In this document: positions 1-6,900 of the stretch, in pieces
Layout of the letters: every line of letters begins with the position of its first letter
How positions within the stretch are numbered: position 1 is the first letter of the stretch
DNA from: Candidatus Martarchaeota archaeon
Lineage (GTDB): Archaea; Micrarchaeota; Micrarchaeia; Micrarchaeales; Micrarchaeaceae
Reading direction: 5' to 3'
Assembly: GCA_023474155.1 (NCBI GenBank)
Contig: JAMCYJ010000036.1
Location: forward strand, 6,850 to 15,427
DNA length: 8,578 bases
Made by a program: the position numbers and the translations under genes
Notes under the pieces: generated by a model
What the model was told of the DNA's origin: nothing
What the model saw: only the letters and a program-made list of their open reading frames with translations
The model's database searches: none

Positions 1-665
1 TCATAATCAAAGCCCGCCAAATGAAATATTGTTTTCTTGGATTTTGCCTTTTCAGACTTGGCAGCTTTCTTTTCAGAAATTTTATTTATGATTTTTTGGC
101 GCTCTTCCTCCAGCCTGCTTTTTTCACTAGTTAATGTGCTTAGCTTGCTGGAAACCTGATTTTCCTGCCTCTCTTTTTTTTCTAGCCTGCCGAAAGTCGC
201 GCCGCCGATGGACATAAGCACAAAGCCAGAAGCAGAAATTCCTGCGGGCGCTGCGGCGGCTGCGCCGCCGAGCGCGCCTGCTGTTTTTCCTTTAATCAAT
301 GGGGTTTTTGTTAGAACTGAGGCTTTATTGGAAGCCGCAGAGTAGTTCTGAGCCATCTCAAACATCCTGCCTGCCAGTTTCTGCTTTGTTTTTTTCCGCT
401 CCTTAAAATATTTAGGTACGCCTTTTGCGGTTCTTTTCCTTGCTTCCTTCAATGCGCCTGCGCTTGCGCCTGTCTTTATATTTCCTAGAGATCTGAAACC
501 CTTGCCAGCACCCCTGCTTCCCTGCGAAAAACCAAGCAGGGAGCTAAGCCCAAAAAAAGAAAAAAAGTTCATGCCTCTTGAAAGCCCTGCCGCAGCTCCT
601 ATGAGTATTATTATCACTATTATAGGCACCAATGTCAATATCGCGCTGAAGCTTAGAAGAATCAT
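1..665 (-). CDS. Partial membrane protein with charged coiled-coil-like tail (5' end only, runs off left edge)
   Basis: The minus strand is open from an ATG at 665-663 to the window edge, giving 221 complete codons and no stop, so the C terminus lies outside the window. The family is not recognised. An in-frame TAA at 698-696 lies 10 codons upstream with no other ATG between, so this start is the only good ATG; no strong Shine-Dalgarno is seen. Residues about 1-27 (MILLSFSAILTLVP, then Ile-rich) form an N-terminal membrane anchor or uncleaved signal. A basic stretch rich in Lys, Arg, Gly and Ala follows (about 50-105). A second, Ala/Gly-rich hydrophobic segment (about 135-160, including AAAAAPAGISASGFVLMSIG) could cross the membrane. 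From about 165 the chain is Lys/Glu-rich with heptad-like spacing (EKSRLEEERQKIINKI), suggesting a coiled coil. The giant surface-protein gene lies upstream in the same orientation, 282 bp away, so joint expression is possible. It could be a secretion- or envelope-associated scaffold; this is only inference. Confidence 0.78.
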   Translation of the reverse strand, partial: MILLSFSAILTLVPIIVIIILIGAAAGLSRGMNFFSFFGLSSLLGFSQGSRGAGKGFRSLGNIKTGASAGALKEARKRTAKGVPKYFKERKKTKQKLAGRMFEMAQNYSAASNKASVLTKTPLIKGKTAGALGGAAAAAPAGISASGFVLMSIGGATFGRLEKKERQENQVSSKLSTLTSEKSRLEEERQKIINKISEKKAAKSEKAKSKKTIFHLAGFDY

Positions 666-715
666 TTTCTCATTCTTTTTTTGCTTTGTTCTTTTTTACT
701 TTGTTTATGATTATT

Positions 716-724
716 GTTATATCC
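716..724 (-). promoter_or_regulatory. Candidate archaeal TATA box for the left-edge membrane protein gene
   Basis: Read on the minus strand this is GGATATAAC, preceded by a purine-rich stretch (AAAAGAA) that could serve as a BRE. Its centre is about 55 bp upstream of the ATG at 665. Transcription starting roughly 25 bp downstream would begin near 695 and give a leader of about 30 nt. The first palindrome of the hairpin array starts about 10 bp further upstream. The assignment rests on motif and spacing alone in AT-rich DNA. Confidence 0.35.
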
Positions 725-780
725 TTCTTTTGATGAAACTTTTCTTAAAAGTTTCTTTTGATGAAACTTTTCTTAAAAGT
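725..780. repeat. Perfect 28-bp tandem direct repeat inside the palindrome array
   Basis: Positions 725-752 and 753-780 are identical, each comprising a TTCTTTTGAT linker followed by most of a palindrome. A related shorter direct repeat, TTCTTGATTGAA, occurs at 785-796 and 817-828, spaced 32 bp apart. This shows that the array grew by duplication of a linker-plus-hairpin unit and that some copies later diverged in their arms. Confidence 0.9.
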
Positions 781-825
781 TTCTTTCTTGATTGAACTTC
801 TTTCTAAGAAGTTCACTTCTTGATT

Positions 826-909
826 GAAACTTTTGCAGCAAAGCTGCAAAATTTTAGCGACTTTGTTGCTAAACTTCTTTTTTAAAGAAGTTTATTTCCT
901 AAAAGTTTC
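826..909. repeat. Long-range inverted repeat enclosing three hairpins
   Basis: The half-palindrome GAAACTTTT at 826-834 and its complement AAAAGTTTC at 901-909 are the same arms used in the two leftmost hairpins, but here they are separated by 66 bp containing the palindromes at 831-851, 853-873 and 870-894. The pair could close a branched structure with an outer 9-bp stem. The outer stem competes for bases 831-834 with the first inner hairpin. It looks like a standard unit whose 3-nt loop was replaced by further hairpins. Confidence 0.7.
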
Positions 910-947
910 TTATTATATATTGTCTTTTTCATTTTTAATCCTTGCCT

Positions 948-3900
948 TTATTTGTTGTTGCGCCTCTTGCTCCCTCGCGTACCTGCATGCTTGCGTCGGC
1001 TGCGCCGCCTCCCTGCGATGGCTGCCGCGATCGCCGCCGCGACCAGCAGGGCCAAGCCTGCTATTCCCTCGGCGGCATTGATGTTCCCGAAGCTCAGGAG
1101 ATAGCTCCCGATTGGGAATGATATCGCAGTAGAGTTGGGCGCGTTCACGTACGCGTATTCGAGGGTATTAGCAGTGTATTTGTTGTTTACATTGCTGAGG
1201 AACTCGTTCGGCCCTGTCGAATATGACAGATTGGTCTGCACTATTATCTGAGGCTCGGGCGCGGGGTCTCCGTAATACACGGCTATTATCTTAGCAGTAC
1301 CCGTGCCACAGGTGTTGAATGAATACGAAAACTGCCCATTCACGACAGGGACGACTGCCATGAGGCCCATTTCCGTAGTAAGCGTACCTGTGCCGTTCAC
1401 GAAATCAGGGCTGCAGTACGCCTTGAACCCATTGAGGGTGCCTGTTGTAGGAAGTCCGTAATAGCCGTATATATTGCAGTTATATTTCGGTAGCTGGAGC
1501 AGCGACTTTGCGATCGGTTTGCAGCTGGCGGGCGCGTGGAACGTCACTGTGCTTGCAATATTCGGGCCTGATTCCTTGGCCTGGTATCCTGTCATTATCT
1601 GCTGCGCCTGGCAGATATATTGCGAGAATTTATTGCTCTGCTTGGCGCTGCAATCCGGCTGGGTTATGCTCGCAAGGGGATTTGCAACGCTGCAGTTGTA
1701 CATCGGAAGCCCGAAGGCGCAGGTCTGGGCCGCAGTGTAGTAGCCGTTGCTGAGCCCTGGCCCCTGGCCCTGGTCTATCCCGTAGTAATTAAGGTTTGAA
1801 TCATAGTAAAGATACATGTTCCCTGCGTAAAGCGTATCGAGTATCGAGCCTCCGATTTGAGCGACATTGCCTGACAACGAAACAGCTGTCTGATTTGCAT
1901 TGTTCGGATTCACCTGCTCGCCGGACTGCATGTTAATCGAGATTATGTTCGCGAAGTCGACGTCGATAGGCATCGATATGATATTGTTGAACCTGTCGAC
2001 ATACGTGTATACAAGCCTGTTGTAGCCCATGAGATTTGCCCCGATCTTGTTCTGCGAGTTCTGCATGTTGAGGTAGATCCTGTTCTTGTATGTGTTAAGG
2101 CCGTATAGCTCTGTTATGTTTAGGTATGTCCTGGTTGTCGACGGAATGTAGCTGAACGCAGGCGCGGGATAGAACGGGAAAGGCACGGGCAGGTAATAGC
2201 TTGTGGGTATGCCGACTCCTGACAGAAGCCCTGTAAGCACGGGCTTTACCGGAACCGCGTCCTCTACTGAATAGGAATTGTATGCCGTGCCGCTGAGGCC
2301 GATCTGCGCAAAGCTGATCATTTCATAGGTATAATTCCTTGCGGACTCCACTACAAGGGGCACAGGATTGTAATACTGCCCGATTATCGAGGAATTGATG
2401 TACATCTCGCCGAAAAGCCTGTTCGTGAACTGGTTGAAATCGAGCACCGGCGGTATTATCAGATTCTTGTCGGAGAGATTTGGCTCGTAGTAATAATTGT
2501 TGTTTATATACTGAAGGAACGTCTGCCCCCCCTCTATCCTGTTTATCAGGTTGTTGCTCTTGGGCGCAAGCACTGCCTTTGCGGTATACGCGCTGCACGA
2601 GGTCACTGAATTGGAATCCGATGCGCCGTAAGTCAGGCTCTGGGTGCAGAGATAGGAGGACGTCGAATTAAGATTAGGATTCGAATCGACAATGCTCTTT
2701 ATGAATGTGACAGAGCTCGGGGCGGCCTGGTTAGGCGCAGGGGCCTTGTTGAAGTTGAACGAAGTCCCGCCGAGGCCTAGCAGGAAATTGGATTTCGATA
2801 GAGGTGAATTGAGATTCTGCCATGTAAAAGGATTGTTTTGGTTTGTCCCGCCGAGGCCTACGAGGTTGGGGACGGCGGGGAAAGGCGCCGGCAAAGGAGG
2901 GCATATATTGGGAATCGTACCAGGGACCTGGACTTGGATCAGAGACCCTGTTATCAGCGCAGGGCTCCACTTCTGGGTCACTGAATAGACGACGTTGAAT
3001 GGAATAAGATAGTAGCCGTAGATTGAGGAGTTCGCTGTTGTGATTACCTGTGTTTTCGGCAGGGCGCCTGGATTCGACGGCGACGCGGAAGCCGCAGATG
3101 AGGATGAACCAGATGAGGACGATGAACCCGATGAAGTGCATGTTTGAGTCGCGGAAAGCGTGCTTTTGCTTATCGAGACGCAGTGCGTGCCGAGAGGTAT
3201 CAGCGAGGAAAGGAGGTTTGAGAAGCCGAGATAGGTCAATGAACTGCCTAGGTTCTCGGAATAGTTGAATGGGCTTGGCGTGACGAGCAGAGGGGGATAT
3301 ACTGACCCGAGGCCTGCGCTCTGCACGAGTTCGCAGCTCTGCATCGAACTGGAGAGCGCCGCGCCGGAAGGCGTTGCCATGGGCTCGTTTATGTAGCACA
3401 TGTATCTCGCATTTCCGAAATAAGAAGGTATTGAATAATTGTAAAGCTGCATCTTGAATGCAAGAAGCTCTGTATAAGGCTTCTGCCCGCCCTGGCTGAG
3501 GGAGGAATGTGCGATGAGGAATCCCGTGCCGTTATAATTAGAGCTAAAGCCAAACGAGGAGAGCCCTATGTCTGATCCGAAATCCGCCCCTGTTGTCGCG
3601 CTAACTGTAGAAGTTCCTTTTTGCAGCAGGGGTATGAGCACAGGGCACATTGGGACATTGTTTGAGCAGTGCGTCGAGAGCCCTACTGCGCAGGTTCCCG
3701 GGGCGTCGAGAGTCCCTGTGCACGAAGGGGATGATCCAGCAGGCGCTCCGCTGGAGGCCTGGGATTCTGGTGTGGATGAAGCAGGCACTGCGCAGGCGTA
3801 TTCCGTGCTCGTACTAGAGGCGGGCACGACGCTTTCTCCTGCCGGGCATGTATCGCACTGGTACCCTGTCGATGGATATCCCGGCTTAGGCACTTTCGAG

Positions 3901-6900
3901 CCTGAAGAGCAGGATGCAAGAATGCCTGACGTATGGCTTACTGCGGGCGTGCCGACAATACAGTTGCTGCCTGAAAGCGTGCCTGTCGCGCATGTCAAAT
4001 GCATCGGAGCAGGCGCTGGCTTTGAGCTTGCGGTCTTCGCGGCGCAGGCATTGCCCATCGCAGTCACCTGCCATTCGCACGAGCCTATGCAATTGGCATA
4101 GGTTTCAGTGCTGCACGCGGGCGTGACGCCGCTCGAGGGCGTGCTTGCGATTCCAGTTGCTTTTATAAGCGGGCCCAATGGAAGGTAATTTGTATGGAAC
4201 GGACTTCCAGCGGGATACAATGCAAGCTCTCCTGCAGGCACGGTGCATCCGTTGATGCAGTAGGACAAATAGTCGCTCGTCGCAGTGCCCGTGCCGATGG
4301 ATATATTTACTGACAGCGGCCAGCCGTACGGAGGATAGACGCGCGTTGAATTTACAATTTGGGCTATATTCACGCTTGATGACAGGTAGTCATAAACAAA
4401 ATACGGATTAACAGGAACCTGCTGGTTACCTGAGAATGCTTGCAACATCATCATCGCCGATGGCTGGTTGTTTCCGACCTGGAATCCCCAGTAGTCGAGC
4501 ACGTAAAGATTGCCCTGGGACTCTACAATCGCAAGCGGAATATGCATAGAATACTTGATCGAGTCCGACGGAGAATACGCTTTGCGCAGGACTGAGGAGT
4601 TGTAAGGCCCCCCCATCGAAAGATATTGCGCAATGTTGAACGTCTTGGTCGGCGTCGAATATGAAAGAATGATGTTTCCCGCAAACGAGAAGTCCTGGGA
4701 TGCAGGGATTTTCTTTGTTGCTGCATATGTGCATGATGCGGTTGAGGCATAGGTTGATGAGGCATGCAGCGTTTCCCCGCTACCAGGGCATGTCCACCCC
4801 GACGCAGGCGTGCTGTCACAAACTTGAGTACCAGTATTGTATGTCGTGCCGCCCGGGCATACAGGCGTTGAGGCTTTTACCGTCACGGACTCGCATGCCA
4901 TGCCGCCTGTGCACCAGTACAAAAAGCATATAGGGGCTGCTACTGATTCCCATGCGCAATTCGGTGTGCTTTGGCAACTTGCCTTGGAACCTTGCAAACT
5001 ACATTTCCCTGACGGAACAGCAGAAACCCCCTTGGGGCTCACTGTGCACACCTGATATTTCGGATTGAAAGAGCCTGCGCCTGATGCGCATGATGGAGGA
5101 TTAGCAGTTGTTGAACAGGTCGTAGAGCCTGAACTTAACAATGAGCCTCCTTGAGGGCAGGTATAATAGGGCACTGGCGTTGTCGGCGCGGGTCCGTTGT
5201 TCTGGTAGACAAGCACATTGTTAGGGATTAGAGGGGATGCAATATAAACGTACTGACCGCCGGGGGATACTGCAAACTCGTCTGTAGGGGCTGTCGGATT
5301 ATTTATTGTTGAGATTTCGCACTTCTGCTTGCCTGAAGAAGGATTTTTTAAAAGCTCAAAAATCTTGAGCACTGTTTTTCCTGCTGAGGTAGTATACCCG
5401 AGCATAAACAGATCTCCCTGATAGTCGCTGGTAATGGAAGTAGGGATAAACGCGGCCACCAACGAGCTGCTTGAAGTGCATACGCTTGAGCTTGACGATG
5501 GCGCGCTCGGCGTGCCGCTGGAAGAAGCGCTCGGCACGCATGTTGCTGTGCCAGAATCATAAGTGCAGCCAGAAGTGCATATTCCGCCTGGCAGCAGGTA
5601 GCAGGAAGACGAGAACTTCAGGCTTTGCGCTGATCCTGCTGATCCTGCTGATCCCGCCCCTGCAGCCGCATCGACAGAATTGCCTGAAACAGGCGTTGCA
5701 TTCAGGGACGATGAAACAGGCGTTGGGACAAAGACCGAAGGAATTCCGCTGCTAATGTAGCTGCTCAGAGTGCTCCACGCGCTGCCGAGCGCATTCTGTA
5801 TCGTATTCAGGGCCTGCCCTGCCTTTTCAATAGTGTTTGTGTAGAACCCACCGACATTTCCTGACGCCGCAGAAACATGCTTCGAAAACCATCCGTAGTT
5901 TATTGTTCCGCTTGCGACGGGTATTATCGTTGTCACGTAAATGGTGTTCGATTGCTGTGTGACAGAATTCTTCCAGTAATTTTTCCATGCATTCTGCCAT
6001 GCCGAATAGGAAGGGGACGGGAGCCCAACAGGGCCTGTGACTGTTCCTGGCTGGTATATTGAGAGATTGTAATAGCCTTTCGGTATCGGCTGCAGTATTA
6101 TAAGGTTTTCGTCAATGGTCTTTGTATTGTAAATAATGCACCACGGCCCCCAGCAATTGGTCGAGGCAGTCTGGCTTATTATATATATGTCTCCTTCAGG
6201 AGTCACTGTTGCATAAACAGGGTTCGGAATCTGTATCGGCCCTGAAAAAGGAGTATAGCCTGCGGGCTGGCTTGTATGCTGCGGAGTTACAGACACGGAT
6301 TTGCTCGGCGTGCCGCTGGAAGAAGCGCTCGGCACGCATGTTGCTGTGCCAGAGTCATAAGTGCAGCCAGAAGTGCATATTCCGCCTGGCAGCAGGTAGC
6401 AGGAAGACGAGAACTTCAGGCTTTGCGCTGATCCCGCACCGGTCTTGTTGCTGTCGGAAAGCGCAGGGCCGTAGGACTTGTTTGAACCCGCAAGAGGCGT
6501 TATTGCCAACGAAGACGCATTGAACTCTGAAATAAATGCTTTTCCTATTCCTGGCAAAGTCGACGCTGGGCAGGAGTTTGGATTCTGCGCGCAAAACTGC
6601 GCCACAGATGCGGCATTGCAATTATGTGCGCCGCCGCTAAAGCAGTTTGCAAGAGACTGCGAAGAAGACGACTGCGCATTGCCAATCGTAGTCAGAAATG
6701 AGGACTTTCCGTTGGCAATGAAATAATCGCTATGGGGATTGTTCGCATATTTTGTACTCATTATGCTTGCGACTTCAAGGGAATTGAATGAAAACATGTT
6801 TGACGGGAATTCCTCAAGCATGTATCCGCTTGACGTCTTTACATTGACGAACATACTGGAATTCAGCTCAAGCTTCAAGGGATCGAGGTAGTTTCCGGGA

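Larger units (their letters stand above)
725..909. repeat. Array of six short palindromes, 9- to 11-bp stems with 3-nt loops
   Basis: Six inverted repeats lie head to tail between two minus-strand genes: 735-755 and 763-783 (arms GAAACTTTT / AAAAGTTTC, loop CTT), 794-814 (GAACTTCTT / AAGAAGTTC, loop TCT), 831-851 (TTTTGCAGC / GCTGCAAAA, loop AAA), 853-873 (TTTAGCGAC / GTTGCTAAA, loop TTT, one G-T wobble) and 870-894 (TAAACTTCTTT / AAAGAAGTTTA, loop TTT). Five are perfect. Arm sequences differ between units while stem length and loop length stay constant. The first units are joined by linkers ending in TTGAT or TTGATT; the last two share bases. Open reading frames predicted across this stretch are simply translations of the repeats. 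The strand transcribed with the neighbours is A-rich here, so no U-tract follows the hairpins and they do not look like ordinary terminators. Function unknown; possibilities include RNA processing or stability structures, a protein-binding array, or a small palindromic mobile repeat. Confidence 0.9.

Noticed and set aside
254..270. GC-rich 7-3-7 palindrome CGGCGGC-TGC-GCCGCCG
   Set aside because: It lies inside the coding sequence for a Gly/Ala run (GGAAA) and is explained by GGC and GCC codons; it is not AT-rich like the intergenic array.
725..909. CRISPR array
   Set aside because: The units are palindromes with linkers of only 7 to 11 bp that are themselves similar; there are no unique spacers of regular length.
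826..909. tRNA-like cloverleaf
   Set aside because: The size and branched shape are suggestive, but the loops are 3 nt, there is no 7-nt anticodon loop and no T-loop or D-loop consensus on either strand.
502..1081. Plus-strand ORFs at 502-795 and 824-1081
   Set aside because: They lie antisense to the partial membrane protein gene, run through the palindrome array and overlap the end of the giant gene. Their sequences, such as MKLFLKVSFDETFLK, are translations of the hairpin repeats.
2731..3399. Minus-strand 222-codon ORF inside the giant gene
   Set aside because: It is an alternative frame of the giant gene, with Arg/Pro-rich content typical of frame shadows and no domain-like pattern.
3568..4101. 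Plus-strand 177-codon ORF antisense to the giant gene
   Set aside because: The giant gene's frame is continuous and has signal, Cys modules and anchor; the antisense frame has no recognisable features or promoter.
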